A DNA stretch of 64,000 nucleotides from Hemibagrus wyckioides (Eukaryota > Chordata > Actinopteri > Siluriformes > Bagridae). The stretch's first letter is position 1, and each line of letters opens with the position of its first letter. The translations under genes and the position numbers were made by a program. The stretch is from contig NC_080711.1 of NCBI RefSeq assembly GCF_019097595.1, forward strand, positions 20,174,928 through 20,238,927, written 5' to 3'. Under the pieces are notes generated by a model that saw only the letters and a program-made list of their open reading frames with translations, was not told the origin of the DNA and ran no database searches. This document shows, piece by piece, positions 42,925 through 56,545 of the stretch.

Positions 42925-45900
42925 TCACGACGCCCCTCCTGGTTGATCAGGGTGCTCGCGGTGGAACCGGGAAACAAGGTCGGGATCAAGGATGTGACGA
43001 GCAGGCACCCAGGAGCGTTCTTCAGGGCCGTAGCCCTCCCAGTCGACAAGATACTGGAGACCTCTACCCCGACGTCTGGAGCGTAGAAGGCGGCGAACCG
43101 TATAAACGGGGCCTCCATCAATGACCCGGGCGGGAGGAGGGGGTCTGGTGGAGGGAACCAGCGAACAGGCTTGGACAGGCTTGAGTCTGGAGACGTGGAA
43201 CGTAGGGTGGATGCGAAGGGCCCGGGGCAGCCTGAGTCGGACGGACACTGGATTGAGCACTTTAGAGATTGGGAACGGACCAACAAAGCGAGGAGCGAGC
43301 TTCCGACAGGCGATTTTCAGGGGCAGATCCCGAGTGGACAGCCAAACACGTTGACCAACATGGTAAGGGGGTGCCGGGTGGCGCTTACGATTAGCCCATC
43401 GAGCATAGCTTTTGGATGAGCGGAGAAGCACTAAGCGGGTCCTCCTCCAGACCCGACGACACCGTTTAACCAGGGCAAGGGCAGAGGGAACCGAGGCCTC
43501 TAATTCTTGGGAAGAGAACAGAGGTGGTTGATAGCCGTAAGCGGCCTGGAAAGGAGAGAGGCCTGTGGCAGCCGAGGGAAGAGAGTTGTGGGCATATTCG
43601 ACCCAAATGAGGTTGGATGACCAGGATGTAGGGTCTTCAGAACAGAGGATTCTGAGTCCAGTCTCCAACTCTTGGTTCAATCGCTCCGTCTGGCCGTTGG
43701 TCTGCGGGTGGAAGCCAGATGAAAGGCTAATGGAGGTACCCAGGAGGTGACAGAACTGCTTCCAGAATCTCGAGGTGAACTGAGGCCCCCGGTCAGACAC
43801 AATATTGCGAGGTAATCCGTGTAGGCGGAAGACATGAAGTAGTAGCATCTGGGCAGTCTCCTTGGCGGAGGGAAGCTTGGCCAAGGGCACGAAATGGACC
43901 ATCTTCGAGAATCGGTCCACCACCGTGAGGATGGTAGTGTGGCCGGCCGAAGGAGGTAGTCCGCTGACAAAGTCCAGGGAGATGTGGGACCAAGGTCGTC
44001 TGGGGGTCGGAAGGGGGCGCAGGAGCCCGGCCTGTGGGGTCCTGGACGATTTCTGCTGAGCACAGGTGGGACAGGCTGCCACAAATCTCTGGACATCGTG
44101 CTTGAGTGATGGCCACCAGAAACGCTGTTGGAGAGTAGACAAGGTACGGGAAACCCCGGGATGACAAAAAAGGCGGTTGCTGTGACACCACTGGATGACC
44201 TGAGACCTAAGGTGATCAGGGACAAAGAGTCTGTTCCTGGGGCAGTTGCCTGGAATCTGTATCCCTGCGATGGCCTGCTGCACTTTCCTTTCGATCCCCA
44301 GATGAAGAGTACGGATGGTTACCGACGAAGGGAGGATGTGTTCGGGAGCTGGGTCATCCTCATCGGGGGTGAATAGTCGTGAAAGGGCGTCCGGTTTACC
44401 ATTCTTAGAACCAGGGTGGAATGAGAGGGTGAAGTTAAAACGCCCAAAAAACAGCCCCCAACGAGCCTGTCGAGGATTGAGTCTTTTGGCTGTCTGAAGG
44501 TATTCAAGATTTCTGTGGTCAGTCCATACAATGAAAGGCTGCTCAGTGCCCTCCAACCAGTGGCGCCACTCCTCCAGGGCCAGTTTCACAGCCAGAAGCT
44601 CCCGTTCACCGATGGCGTATTTCTGTTCAGCTGGGGAAAGGCGGTGAGAGAAAAAGGCACAGGGGTGGAGTCGGTTGTCCTTAGAAGCCCTTTGAGACAG
44701 GACGGCCCCCACCCCACAGTCAGATGCATCCACCTCCACCACAAACTGGCGCGATGGGTCCGGAAGAATCAGGACGGGAGCAGTAGTGAAGAGCTTCTTG
44801 AGTTGGGCAAAGGCTAGCTCAGCCTCTGGAGTCCATGAGAAGGGGTGTAGCGAGGAAGTGAGTCGGTGCAGGGGTGCCGCAACGGCACTGTAACCTCTGA
44901 TGAACTTCCGGTAGAAATTAGCGAACCCTAGGAAACGCTGGAGCTGCTTACGGCTTTCAGGGCGCTGCCAGTCCCTCACAGCCTCCACCCGCCTGGGATC
45001 CATCTGTATGCTACCGGCCGAGAGTATGAAACCCAAAAACGTGGTGCAGGAGGTGTGGAATTCACACTTCTCGGCTTTCACATACAGACGGTTCTGAAGC
45101 AGGCGACGGAGCACCGACCGGACATGGTGAACATGCTCCTCCAGGGAGTGGGAGAAGATGAGGATGTCATCCAAGTACACAAAGACAAACTGGTTTAGGA
45201 AGTCCCGGAGGATGTCGTTGACCAGGGCTTGAAAAACAGCAGGGGCATTCGTGAGCCCGAACGGCATAACCAGATATTCATAATGGCCTGTTGGGGTGTT
45301 GAAAGCAGTCTTCCATTCGTCACCCTCTCGAATACGCACCAGATGATAGGCGTTGCGGAGATCGAGTTTGGTGAAGACAGTGGCTCCCTGGAGGAGTTCG
45401 AAGGCAGTTGACATGAGGGGTAATGGGTAACGGTTCTTGGTAGTAATGGCATTAAGCCCACGGTAGTCGATGCATGGACGCAAGGACCCATCCTTCTTCC
45501 CTACAAAGAAGAACCCAGCCCCAGCAGGTGAGGAAGACGGACGAATGATCCCGGCCGCGAGGGAATCTTGAATATATTGGGTCATAGCCTCTCTTTCGGG
45601 TCCCGAAAGCTGGTAGAGCCGGCCCCGGGGAGGGGTAGTGCCAGGCAGGAGGTCAATAGCGCAGTCATATGGACGATGAGGGGGTAAAGAGGAGGCTCTG
45701 ACCTTGCTGAATGCCATCCCCAGGTCATGATAATCGGAGGGTACTAAGCTGAGGTCAGGGGGTGGTTCGTCCATGTCAGACACATTGGTCGGAGGTACAG
45801 ATCCTAGGCAATGGGCTAGGCAGTAGGTGCCCCAATCCAGAATACGGCCGCTGGTCCAGTCCACGTGAGGATTGTGCTTCCGGAGCCATGGAAAACCCAA

Positions 45901-46293
45901 CATAACAGGAGCAAATGGTGAAGGGATCAGAAGAAAGGACAACCACTCTTGGTGATGTTCAGAGATGGTGACAAGCAAGGGCTTAGTGCGTTGGGAGGCA
46001 TGATGGAGGACGTGGCCGTCTAAGGCCCGAACTTGGAGGGGCGAGAACAGAGGCACCGTCTCAAGGCCTAGTTGTTTAGCCAGGTTTTGATCCATAAATT
46101 CAGAGTCGGCTCCGGAGTCCACAAAGGCAGATAGGTCGTAGCCTCGCTGGTCAACTGAGATGTGGATCTTGAGCAGTGGCTTGGAAGGGACTGATGGTCG
46201 TAGGCTCGCCGCTGGCCCCTCTTTCAGCGACGAGCCCGGCCTTTTGCTGGACAGGAAGCGGCAAAATGTCCAGCCTCTCCACAGTACAGGCAT
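42925..46293 (-). CDS. pol: Gypsy Pol polyprotein with chromodomain
   Basis: 1,122 residues without interruption. In order: retropepsin with DSGA at about 59-62; reverse transcriptase with [11 protein letters not shown] (about 271-281) and the catalytic YLDD (about 373-376); RNase H ([13 protein letters not shown] and [10 protein letters not shown]); integrase with an HHCC zinc region ([18 protein letters not shown]) and a DDE core; and a C-terminal chromodomain ([17 protein letters not shown]). The chromodomain places it among chromoviruses, which can direct integration toward marked chromatin. The frame is -1 relative to gag with a 70-bp overlap, so expression probably needs a -1 frameshift; AAAA at 46242-46245 is a possible slip point. 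No envelope gene is present. Confidence 0.96.
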   Translation of the reverse strand: MPVLWRGWTFCRFLSSKRPGSSLKEGPAASLRPSVPSKPLLKIHISVDQRGYDLSAFVDSGADSEFMDQNLAKQLGLETVPLFSPLQVRALDGHVLHHASQRTKPLLVTISEHHQEWLSFLLIPSPFAPVMLGFPWLRKHNPHVDWTSGRILDWGTYCLAHCLGSVPPTNVSDMDEPPPDLSLVPSDYHDLGMAFSKVRASSLPPHRPYDCAIDLLPGTTPPRGRLYQLSGPEREAMTQYIQDSLAAGIIRPSSSPAGAGFFFVGKKDGSLRPCIDYRGLNAITTKNRYPLPLMSTAFELLQGATVFTKLDLRNAYHLVRIREGDEWKTAFNTPTGHYEYLVMPFGLTNAPAVFQALVNDILRDFLNQFVFVYLDDILIFSHSLEEHVHHVRSVLRRLLQNRLYVKAEKCEFHTSCTTFLGFILSAGSIQMDPRRVEAVRDWQRPESRKQLQRFLGFANFYRKFIRGYSAVAAPLHRLTSSLHPFSWTPEAELAFAQLKKLFTTAPVLILPDPSRQFVVEVDASDCGVGAVLSQRASKDNRLHPCAFFSHRLSPAEQKYAIGERELLAVKLALEEWRHWLEGTEQPFIVWTDHRNLEYLQTAKRLNPRQARWGLFFGRFNFTLSFHPGSKNGKPDALSRLFTPDEDDPAPEHILPSSVTIRTLHLGIERKVQQAIAGIQIPGNCPRNRLFVPDHLRSQVIQWCHSNRLFCHPGVSRTLSTLQQRFWWPSLKHDVQRFVAACPTCAQQKSSRTPQAGLLRPLPTPRRPWSHISLDFVSGLPPSAGHTTILTVVDRFSKMVHFVPLAKLPSAKETAQMLLLHVFRLHGLPRNIVSDRGPQFTSRFWKQFCHLLGTSISLSSGFHPQTNGQTERLNQELETGLRILCSEDPTSWSSNLIWVEYAHNSLPSAATGLSPFQAAYGYQPPLFSSQELEASVPSALALVKRCRRVWRRTRLVLLRSSKSYARWANRKRHPAPPYHVGQRVWLSTRDLPLKIACRKLAPRFVGPFPISKVLNPVSVRLRLPRALRIHPTFHVSRLKPVQACSLVPSTRPPPPARVIDGGPVYTVRRLLRSRRRGRGLQYLVDWEGYGPEERSWVPARHILDPDLVSRFHREHPDQPGGAS

Positions 46294-47180
46294 AGTCCTG
46301 AGGCCCGACGCCTGTCCTTCTCAGCAGGGGATAAGTGACGACGACCGATCTCCATGGCATGGGAGAGAGGAAGGCTCCTGGATGCAGAGACAGGGAGGGT
46401 AGGAGAAGGCAGGGGGCGAGAGACAGTGGGTCGGTAGTTGGGTTGACCAAGACGTCGGGCTGACCTCTCAGTTTGGCGTTCCCGAATGCGTCGATCGATG
46501 CGGGTAGCCAGGGCGATCAAGCCGTCGAGGTCGGCTGGTAGCTCCCGGGCAGCGAGCTCATCCTTAACTTCAGAAACCAGCCCCCGATAGAAGGCATCGT
46601 AGAGTGCGGTGGCATTCCACCCGCTGTCGATGGCAAAAGTGCGAAAATCCACCGCATATACCGCCACGGTTAGGCTCCCTTGTGAGGCTTCAAAGAGGGA
46701 GCGTGCTGCATCCTGCTGGGGAGCAGAGGTGTCAAAGACCTTGCGGAGTTCATTGGAAAAAGACTCAAAGGAGGAGCAGAGTACAGACTGACGTTCCCAC
46801 TCGGCGGTTGCCCAGAGCTTGGCCTTGCCTGACAACAGGGAGATGACATATGCTACCTTGGAGCGGTCTGATGGGAAGGAAGAGGGTTGAAGTTCAAAGA
46901 TCACTGAGCATTGCATCAGAAATGCACGGCATAGTCCTGGTTCACCGGAGAAGCGTTCGGGGTGAGGCAGATGTGGCTCTCGAAGATGATCTGGTGAACT
47001 CGTGGGTGTCGTTGTCGCCGAGGGAGCTGAAGAGGGTGGAGTGACTGAAAGCTGATTCATGCGACAGATCAGTTCGTGTGTAGCCGAGGCGAGATCCTGG
47101 AGACGACGTTCGTGAGAGGTGGAGGTCTCAGCTAAGGAGCTTAGAAGGGCTTGCATGTTCTGTGGCTCTGCTGGGTCCAT
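46224..47180 (-). CDS. gag: Gypsy Gag (capsid/nucleocapsid)
   Basis: 318 residues. The middle part has the Ty3-type capsid pattern ([29 protein letters not shown]). Residues 297-310 form a CCHC zinc knuckle ([14 protein letters not shown]) expected to bind RNA. It starts at ATG 47180, 17 bp inside the 5' LTR boundary, so little room remains for a leader and primer site. Confidence 0.93.
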   Translation of the reverse strand: MDPAEPQNMQALLSSLAETSTSHERRLQDLASATHELICRMNQLSVTPPSSAPSATTTPTSSPDHLREPHLPHPERFSGEPGLCRAFLMQCSVIFELQPSSFPSDRSKVAYVISLLSGKAKLWATAEWERQSVLCSSFESFSNELRKVFDTSAPQQDAARSLFEASQGSLTVAVYAVDFRTFAIDSGWNATALYDAFYRGLVSEVKDELAARELPADLDGLIALATRIDRRIRERQTERSARRLGQPNYRPTVSRPLPSPTLPVSASRSLPLSHAMEIGRRHLSPAEKDRRRASGLCLYCGEAGHFAASCPAKGRARR

Positions 47181-47196
47181 GTTGGCCAGATGGTAC

Positions 47197-47688
47197 TGTC
47201 AGGGATGGCAGGTGAGGACCCAAATGCAGAACACAGTCCGAGTTCAAACTTAGAGTCTTTATTAAAAACGGCACAAAGAATGGCAGAGTTCTCAGTCAAC
47301 TTCAATAGAGAACAGGTTAAACGTAGGACAGGCAGAGACATTAACAGCATTCAGTCCAATAATCCAAATCCAGAGGACAGGTAAAACATAGGACAGGCAG
47401 AGACATTAACAGCATACAGTCCAATAATCCAAATCCAGAGAACAGGTTAAACGTAGGACAGGCAGAGACATTACCAGGCAGACAGGAACAGAAGAAAAGG
47501 GCAGGATGCCGTCTCAGGAGCTCAAGGCTGACTGAAGAGACCATCTGGCAAGGAGCATGGACTGCTCGCTAGCTTATATAGGGCAGAGGAGCATAAAATG
47601 GCGGAAACCGGAAATGAGATCGCGAAACCGGAAGTTGCGTCCCGGAACCGGAAGTGGCCACACGGAACCCGGAAATGCATGCCTGACA
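47197..47688 (-). repeat. 5' LTR of the gypsy element (right)
   Basis: 492 bp, same boundaries as the left LTR, with the TATATAA box at 47574-47580. Differences from the left copy cluster in the first tandem repeat, which may reflect slippage or conversion as well as age. Confidence 0.95.
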
Positions 47689-47771
47689 GCCTCATCTTGC
47701 TTTTGTAGTCGTTCATCCCTCAGTACCAAGATCTCTATCAAGTACAGAAAGAAGACAGTTCTCTGGGCGAA

Positions 47772-50700
47772 ATGAGAATACAGGTCATTTTTGGAGTCCT
47801 GTTGATTAACACCCAAGTTGCCATGGGTAGGTTTTACAGATTTATTATCTAATAATGCATGATTCTTTTACTTACTACATGTGCAGTTGTACAGTTTCAG
47901 CTTCATGGTCTTTTAGTGAATACTTCCTGTACATAAAATATAGAGAATGTTCTTCATCAATAAAATTATGATTTAATAAAAAAAACATAAATCCTAAGAA
48001 AATAAAGTCTAATTTATTTTAATATGTAATTTTTCTGATCCTACTTCTTTACCCTGTGCAAGATTTTCTTTTCCTTTCCATCATCAGTGTTAACATGATT
48101 AAAGGAGTCTTAAACAAATGCAGTTTTCACAGTGCAGCTTAGGGATTGGTGATCTGACAAAAATATTTAATCACAACACTTAAAGTCAATATGCTACTAC
48201 AATATGATTCTACGATATTTGATATTTTGGGGATTATTTTGTGTGCTCATGTAAATGGTGCATCATTTATTTTATGTCAAGTTGCACAATTTTTGTGTAT
48301 AATTAAACATCTAGTCTTTGGATGATATTTTAGGAAAAATTCTTCTTTAGGAAGATTTAACAGTTTGCTGAAATATAATTTTTTGTATAATTTAATCACC
48401 TGTGCTGTTATAATGTTTTTCCTGACATTTTATTCCAAAATTTACCAAATAAGTAAATAATCACTTAGATAAGATAAGTTTATAATAAGATTACACAGAT
48501 CAGAGGTGTGTTTCAGTGTGTAATAATATTAACAGAATGACGATGATGATTTTTTTTCTCCCTCTGCAGGTTTGCTGTTTCAGGATCATGTTGTCTGTAG
48601 ATTTAATGAGAGTAATCAGTGTTATGTAGCTGTGGGACAACATCTGCACCTGCAAATGCCCTGGGAGGATGGGTTTGACCTAAAGACAAACAATAGTTTC
48701 AATTTAAGATATAGAAAAACCCAAAGTCCACCACCAACACCACATCTCCCAAGATGGTAGTTTGTTAATGATAATAAAACTATGATACTAACCAGTGCAG
48801 AGAGGAACGACTCTGGAACATACACTTTAAACATCTATGATGTAGATGGGAGAAGTAAAGGCAGTTCTACTCTCCAGGTGAACATTGAAGGTAGGACCAC
48901 ACAACCTCTAATCACATCACACTACAATTTTATTTAAAATATATATAAAATATAAACATTTTTAAGATTTCCTTTTATATTTTAACTTTTTTATTCATGC
49001 AAATAAAGCCCAATCTAATTAAAAATGCAAACATGTAGACACTCATTTTTACAAAATAAATCTAGGGTTTTTGATTTTACAATTTAAATCTTTGTTAGAC
49101 AGTAAAGAAGCTCTCAGGAGATCATTGTTCCTCTTCCTCTTTGTCTTTCTGTTCTGTTTTGCTATGTTTCTGATTTGTTCTTGCATTTTTGATTTGATAA
49201 TGTGTTTATTGATTTATTCTGAGGTGTTTATCTCTAATCTGCAGCTCAGGTGTCCTCAGTGAAAGTGACATACAGCTGCTTGTCTCTTGGAGTCGTGAAA
49301 GTGAACTGTTCTGCTGATGGAGACAACCTCCGCTTCAACTGGACTTCTGATTTTATCGCACTCTCTCAGCTGGAGAACGGGACCAGCACTGTCATACTGG
49401 AACAAGACCATCAAGGAAACATCACCTGTAGAAAATCACGTCAGCCGTGGCCATGATACCGTTGAACTCCTCCAGTGTCTTGGTGAGTCTGTCTTTTATA
49501 TAGAATGATTTTTTTTGTAAAGAAAGACAGATGTCTGGTAAAACATACTGCGTTTACCCCACTTGCACCCAGAAAAAATTCTGTCCAATCCCAACACATC
49601 CTGAGAACATTCTTACCCCCCCCCACTCCTGTAGAAGCTAGTCACTAACCCCTCCGACTCCCACAGACATTCTGAATAACCCCACCCACTCCTACAGAGA
49701 TTTCAGACTTTTTTGAGAATGCCTTTTTTGAGTTCCACATGCAGTAAATGGTCTAATATTTATTTCAAAAGTGACATGTTGACATACAGAATTGATCCTA
49801 ATGCTTAACCCTGTGCAGGCTTTTCTTTTCCATCATCAGTGTTAACATGGAGCTTTAAAGGAGTCTAAAGCAATCTGACAAAAATATCTAATCATAATGA
49901 TCACAAAGCTTAAAGACAATATGATTCTACAACATTTAATACGTATTTACTTGTTTTTTTTATTGTGTGTATGTAAATGGTGCATCATCTATGCATCAAT
50001 CATGCTTTGTATATTATTAAAATTTTAGTTTTTGGATGATTTTGGGCAAAACAGTGCAAATTTCATTGGGAAAATGGTTTTCAGAGAAAGACACCAGTTT
50101 GTTAAAATATAATTTATTTATTTTTAAATCTCCTGTGCTGTTATCAATATTGTTTGTCTGCCTTTGTTTCTCATTCTGCTTATCCTGAGCTCGGTTTGTG
50201 GGATTTTCATGGTACTAGCTGTCTTAGTGTTCTGCGTCTACAAGAAGGGACTAAGGAGAAAAGGCCTAAGGAGAAAAGGTCAGAAGGCATCTACACAGAG
50301 ATGGCTCAAAATCAAATTACTCATATAAGATCACATATTAATTTTTTTGTGCTTGCGCTTGATCTGTATCTGTATGATCTTGTATAAATTGTACTTTATG
50401 ATGATTTTATAACAGCCAATCATGTGTCAGGTGTAGAGGATAATAAAGCAGACAGTGAGTGTATTTCTGAATCTTTTGTGATCTTCTGTAGCATTATGTA
50501 GTTTAATAGATGTGTGTTTTGTTGACAGCCCCTTCTCAGGATGACAAGGAGCTTGTGTACGCGGAGGTCTCCCATACAGCCATGAACAGGACAAAGACAA
50601 GACCCAGTACGTGACTTTTGGTACATCAGTATTGAGACAGAATATAAGAAATCTGAAATGTTTAATGCTGTTTATTGTTGTGCTCTTAGTTATTAGTGCC

Positions 50701-51237
50701 AGTCAGTTAACCTTGTCTGGTAAGATCTTTTACATTTTAGCTAATAGTTGTTCTCCAAATCTGAGCCATGGAGTCTGAATAATCTGCAGATTATTTAGGA
50801 ATTTATTTAGACCGAAGTGCAAAAGTGCAATAGAGCGTGACTTCACTCCCAGCGGTATGGATTCAGCGACTATATTTACACACATGCACACACACACACA
50901 CAGTTTTGTGCTGCTTAGCTCTAACATACAAAACATATGTAAACTTTGCCTCCTCTCCACCCACAGCTAATGCTAATGCTAATGCTCAACCATATACTAT
51001 GTACATGAATAAATTTAATTTAATCTGTGATTTCTCAGTGTGGTGTTGTCTTGTGGTTCAGCCCCAGTGCAGTACGAGGGTGTGGAGTACGGCACAGTGG
51101 TCACTTCCAACCAGAAGAAGAAAGAGGACGAGGTGCAGTACGGAGAGCTGGTGTTTAACACTCCTGCACAAAAGAAGAGCAAAGTGTCCAAAGTACAGGA
51201 AGAGTGTGTGTACTCAGGGGTCCAGCACAGTCAGTGA
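47772..51237 (+). pseudogene. Receptor unit 5: SLAM/CD2-like pseudogene
   Basis: Exons: 47772-47826 (signal), 48570-48890 (IgV), 49245-49482 (IgC2), a damaged transmembrane exon around 50165-50278, 39-bp cassette 50416-50454, ITIM exon 50529-50606 and tail 51062-51237. The V exon has TAG at 48758-48760, where sister units have CAG after PRW. C2 has the same 5-bp deletion as unit 3. The transmembrane exon lacks an acceptor and carries an inserted near-duplicate of the CTAAGGAGAAAAGG stretch. The upstream region is separated from the ATG by the 5.3-kb gypsy element. With three independent kinds of damage this is a pseudogene, although its tail exons are still open. Confidence 0.88.
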
Positions 51238-51542
51238 GTGACACAATCTCAGTCTGTTTCAGGATGAAGCATTAACATAGATTTTTTTTGTTTTTTTCCT
51301 TTGTACAGAGCTTTGTTGCTCTGATCATCCTGGTAGAGGAAGTTGATGACATTCCACCCATACAAACTAAACTCCACTTACAGTGAAACTATTTCAGTTT
51401 CTGGTTATGCAATTGCTGATTTTTTCAAGCTGTAAGTGTTTGTAACTGTTTATATGGAGTTTTACATGTGCTCACTGCATCCATGTGGTTTCCTCTGACC
51501 TCCCAAAACATGTCAGTTGGTGTATTGACTATCCTAAATTTC

Positions 51543-51576
<34 letters not shown>

Positions 51577-52659
51577 AGAAAGAGAGATGCATTTCAGAAA
51601 ACTGTTATAGTTTAGATATCTTAACAAATATCTTTATTCTTGTTTAGAAATAAAGGCATATATATATATATATATATATATGTTAATAATTGTTTTATGA
51701 TTGAAGAGAAAATTAAAAGGAAGTTTCTTGTTGCAGTTTTAAGTGTTAACCCACAAAGCTGCAGCTTCCTAAGCAGATCACACATTGTTTGAGTTGCTCA
51801 ATTTTTTTCAAACCAACATTTCTGCTTCTCTATTTAACAAAAGAGCTGCACATAAGAAGTGTCCATATTTTTATTTAAAAAAAAAAAAAGTCATGTGAGT
51901 AAAATAAATGATCAAAATGTCTAATTTTGTTCAGCTGTAAATAGACTTTCAGTTTGTGTGATGGCCAAAACTTTCAGTGGTGTTGATTTAAATGTCTGTG
52001 TCTTGTATTTTGTCAGGAGTTATTGGGACAACTGATTTATTTATTGTTGTCATTCCTATGTTGGTGGTGCCACGCCCTTTTCCTAATGTGTTTTCTTGAT
52101 TTCTCACCTGTCCCTTGTTTTCCCTTGATGCGCTGCTTTATACATATTTGTCTTTCTGTCTTGGTCAGTGTCAGTCACATGTCATATGTGTGCCTTATGT
52201 GTTCATATTTTATTCCTGATACACTGTATTATCTATCACTATAAGACCTCAGTACATTTCCTTTTTGTTTCCTGTGAAATGATACCAAAAAAGGAATTTG
52301 TTCAGTTAGACTGTGTTTATGAGTGTGTGTGATATCGCGCCTTAAGAGTTAACGCCTGAGGTTTTACACGACTGTTAACTCAGGGGCAGAAACTTTTTTT
52401 TTGCAGGTGACTGGCTTTTTTTAAAAACGTGTAAATACAGATTTCAAAATTGTGTTACAATTTAATAATTAATGTAACTTATTTTTCTGTTATATTTCTT
52501 TGAGAAAATAATAAAGTCTTCTAGCTGGTGTGGCTGGTGGAGAGCAATTGCTGTGCTTTCTTCTATAATAAATAAATTAACATGTAAATAAATAAATGAT
52601 GAATCATTCATCCCTAGTTGATTGAAGTATTTAATTATTCTTCTTTTATTATTATTATT

Positions 52660-52711
<52 letters not shown>

Positions 52712-53782
52712 TTAACATTATTAGTTTTAATTTATTCCTACCTTCAGGTCCTATTAAGATTAATATATCTGAAATAAACAACTTAGAAAATATCAACCTC
52801 AGGATTTCAGGATTAAATGGATATGTAGTACTAATAAAGGTAGATATAAATGCAGATTCTATTCATGATGTGCAAAAAAACTTAATATGTGAACCAGGAT
52901 AACTAAGCAAAAACACTAGCACTGTCACTGACTTAAAAGATACAAACATGAGGACAAGGATGAGGCACACGGTAGCATCAGTAGCAAGACCAAGACACAA
53001 TGACAAAACATGCACTTAAATGATTTGGAACTAAAGGAATGATCCAACAAAGGTGAGCATGATCATGGGGGAAATGGAAAACACAATAATGATGAGACAA
53101 CAATGATGTGTTTGAATTTTAGGTATGATGACATCTAAAAAAGGACCAGGCTGTTGTGAGTGTAAGGATGCACTCGAAACAGGTGTAGCTGAATACATAT
53201 GCAGATCTTTATTATCCAAATTGACAGGCAAGAATCGAAAGTCAATGTGGCAGGCAAAAAGGGTCAAAAGCGGTAAACAAACACTTTGGAACCAAAACCG
53301 AAACACAAACCGAAACTCTAGTTTAATCAGGAACAGGCAAGGATCATACACGGAATAATCAAGGCAATCAATGGGGAAACGCTCAGTATGCAATGCAGAG
53401 ATCACAGTGAACAAAGGGCAGCGTGCTGTTTAAGTACCCAAGTACACTGGAAGTCAGTTCAGTACTTGGGCGATGGCTGCCTCTGGTGTTCTGGTTCAGT
53501 ATGCTTCGTTACAGTGAGAGGTTTATTGACCATGTTTGACCATGTAAATAGGAGTGTGAAAAATATTTACTCAGACAAGACGACCAAACCACAGTGGTGC
53601 TCTACCACTTCCAAGTTTCTTGCTTAAAAGTCAAGAGGACTAGACAATGCACAGGACTTCCTCTGTTTCTCAGTAAATTATTTTTAGTGCTGTGAAAGAA
53701 CTTCATCTTGCTTTTGTATTTGTTCTTCACTCAGTACCAAGATCTCTAGCAAGTACAGAGAGAGGACGGTTCTCTGGGCGAA
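51238..53782. other. Unit 5-unit 6 intergenic: 3' UTR, microsatellites, solo LTR, leader
   Basis: Parallel to 31650-34357, with a short (TA)n (about 51,658-51,681), (ATT)n/(AAT)n (about 52,645-52,710), the solo LTR and an ETS-like site at 53655-53664. No other exon seen. Confidence 0.5.
53161..53513 (-). mobile_element. Solo LTR upstream of unit 6
   Basis: Same 353-bp solo LTR at the same site, with GTGAG duplications (53156-53160 and 53514-53518), as upstream of unit 4. It was therefore inserted, and reduced to a solo LTR, before duplication B. Confidence 0.88.
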
Positions 53783-55039
53783 ATGAGAATACAGGTCATT
53801 ATTGGAGTCCTGTTGATTTACACCCAAGTTGCCATGGGTAGGTTTTATCCTTTAAAAATGCATAATTCATTTATTTACTACATGTGTGGTTGTACAGTTT
53901 CTGCTTTATCGCCTTTTAGTGAACACTTCCTGCAATTCAGAAGTAGAGAATGTTGTTATTTATCTGTAAATGACTTCATCAATCAAACGATCTTACAGTA
54001 AAAAAATAAATAAATGAAAAAACATGAACTAAAGGCACTAAATGGTTGAATATAAATTTGAATAGAATTTTATTTTGCAGGCTTTTGTTTTTCATTGTCA
54101 GTGCTAACTTGTGGATTTAAAGCTTAGGCGATCTGGCATAAATATCTAACCACAATAATTAAAACAAATAAATAAAGAGAATTTAATTCAGGATAAATAT
54201 TATTTTAATGTAATTTGTTTTCTATATTTTTGCAAAGCTGCTTCGAGACAATGTCCACTGTTAAAATAGATATACAAACAACACTGAAAATTGAATATGT
54301 TATTACAATATAATTCTATAGCATCAAATATATATATATATTTGTATGTTTATGCAATAAACTCATCTATTTCCTTTAATCATCTGTGCTGTTATAATGT
54401 TTTCCAGCCATTTTATTCCCAAAAGAAATTTAACCAATTGCCAAATTTTTTTCTTCCTCTGCAGGTTCACTGTTTCATGATCATGTTTTCTGTAGATTTA
54501 CTCAGAGGAATCAGTGTTATGTAGCTGTGGGACAACATCTGCACCTGCAAATGCCCTGGGAGGATGGGTTTGACCTAAAGACAAACACTGGTTTAATTTT
54601 AAGATATAGAAAAACCCAAAGTTCCCCACTAACACCACGTCTCCCAAGATGGCTGTTTGTTAATGATAATAAAACTATGATACTAACCAGTGCAGAGAGG
54701 AGCGACTCTGGAACATACACTTTAAACATCTTTGATGTAGACGGGAGAAATAAAAGCAGTTCTACTCTCCAGGTGAACATTGAAGGTAGGACCACACAAC
54801 CTCTAATCACATGAATCTGTAATAGTTTTAAAACACACTTCAACATTAGTCTATCTGAATTCATGCTAGAATGGTAAAACTGTCACAAATGATGAAACTC
54901 TGCTGAATTCTCAAATCCGATTTTTTGGAAAGTCTTTTCTTATAATAATAGTTGAGGATGTATTCATAAAATGTCAAATGAAAATTTATCCAGATTTGTT
55001 TTGCCAAACCACCACCACCATCATCATCATCAACATCAA

Positions 55040-55099
<60 letters not shown>

Positions 55100-56507
55100 A
55101 GTGCAGGAATAGCCATATTCGAAGTTCCTGTGAAATACAGGCTAGAGATATATAATCAGTGAACCCAGGACTCTGACCTGCAGTATTAATGCATGCATGA
55201 TGTCATTATCTAATAGGCTAACAAGACATGAAGCTAAATATCAAGATTAGCTGTGAGCGATGCAGCAGAGAGGAAATCATTAACAACAGTTATTACATTT
55301 CTACATTCTGTCATTTACAGCCAGGGTGTCCTCAGTGGAATTGTCCTACAGCTGCTTGTTCTCTGAGGTCAGGAAAGTGTACTGTTCTGCTGATGGAGAC
55401 AACCTCCGCTTCAACTGGACTTCTGATTCAATCACTCGATTGGAGGATGACAACAAAACTCTCGTTCTGGATAAAAAGCATAATGAAAAAGTCACCTGTC
55501 ATGTCGAAAATCATATCAGTCATAACCACAATTCCATTGAACTCCCAGAATGTGCCGGTGAGTTTTTTTTTTTTTTTAAATAATAAATTAACACTGCATT
55601 AATTTTTAACTATTGTCCAGTGCTTCTTACTTACCCGCACCGTCCACTTTATTAGTAACACCTGTACACATTTTGTGATCTCTGTGACTTTTACTGTGAC
55701 AGTGTTGTTGCGACCAGATGAGCTGGTTTAGGAATTTCATAAACTGCAGATTTTCTGGGAATTTCAAACAAAATAGTCTTTACATCTCTCATCACGGTTA
55801 TAAAAACAAGATGTTTCTGTCACCACTCACAGGATTATTTTTGTTTTTCACACCATTCTGTTTAAACTGTTATTGTAATACCCTCTACGTCTGTGAAAGG
55901 GGGAAATTATGGAACAGGAACAGGAGCTGCTGTTTCACTGCCCGTCTCTGTATTAACTGAACAGCAGGCACCCCTCCTCTCACAGGTAAATACTCTCAGG
56001 GAACAGTAGTCAATAACAGAGCAACAGACATAATTAATCACAAATATAAATACAGATAAAAGAAAAGTAAAATATAACACTTACATTTTCCGCAATATAT
56101 ACATTATATTTAATTCTATGACCACCACATTATATAGACTGTTGTGTGTGAAAATTCCAGGACTTGAAATATTCAACCCAGCCCAACATTCATGATATGG
56201 TTAAAGTCACAAACATCATTAAATTAATATTAATTAAAGTTTTTCATATATTTCCAGTTGTTCCTATAATGTGGACATTGTGCGTACTTACTTATAGAAT
56301 GGTTATGGCTCTATTTACATATAACATGCAATTACAATTTTTTTTTAATTAGCCCAGGCTCTCGGTACTGACTTTACTAGATGATCTGCTTAATATGACC
56401 AGCTGCACACAGTCTTTTAGTTTCTGTAGTTTTCTAATATCCTCACATGGATGTATGTGCTGATCCCCTCCCTGAGAGAAATGATTACTCACTGACCAAA
56501 ACAAAGC

Positions 56508-56545
<38 letters not shown>

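Larger units (their letters stand above)
42409..47688 (-). mobile_element. Full-length Ty3/gypsy (chromovirus) LTR retrotransposon
   Basis: A 5,280-bp element in minus orientation, flanked by the 5-bp duplication GCCTC (42404-42408 and 47689-47693). The uninterrupted target reads GAAAGAGCCTCATC in units 2 and 3. It has two 492-bp LTRs (TG...CA) with about eight differences by eye, a purine-rich PPT (GGAGGGAGGGG) next to the left LTR, and uninterrupted gag and pol frames. The primer-binding tRNA was not identified. Intact frames and similar LTRs indicate a young, possibly still mobile copy. It interrupts the leader region of receptor unit 5 and is absent from the sister units. Confidence 0.96.

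Noticed and set aside
42786..44225. Long open frames on both strands opposite gag-pol
   Set aside because: They overlap the gypsy Pol frame and arise from its GC-rich codon use; no independent motif.
54971..55162. Polyhistidine open frame
   Set aside because: Translation of (CAT)n in an intron of unit 6.
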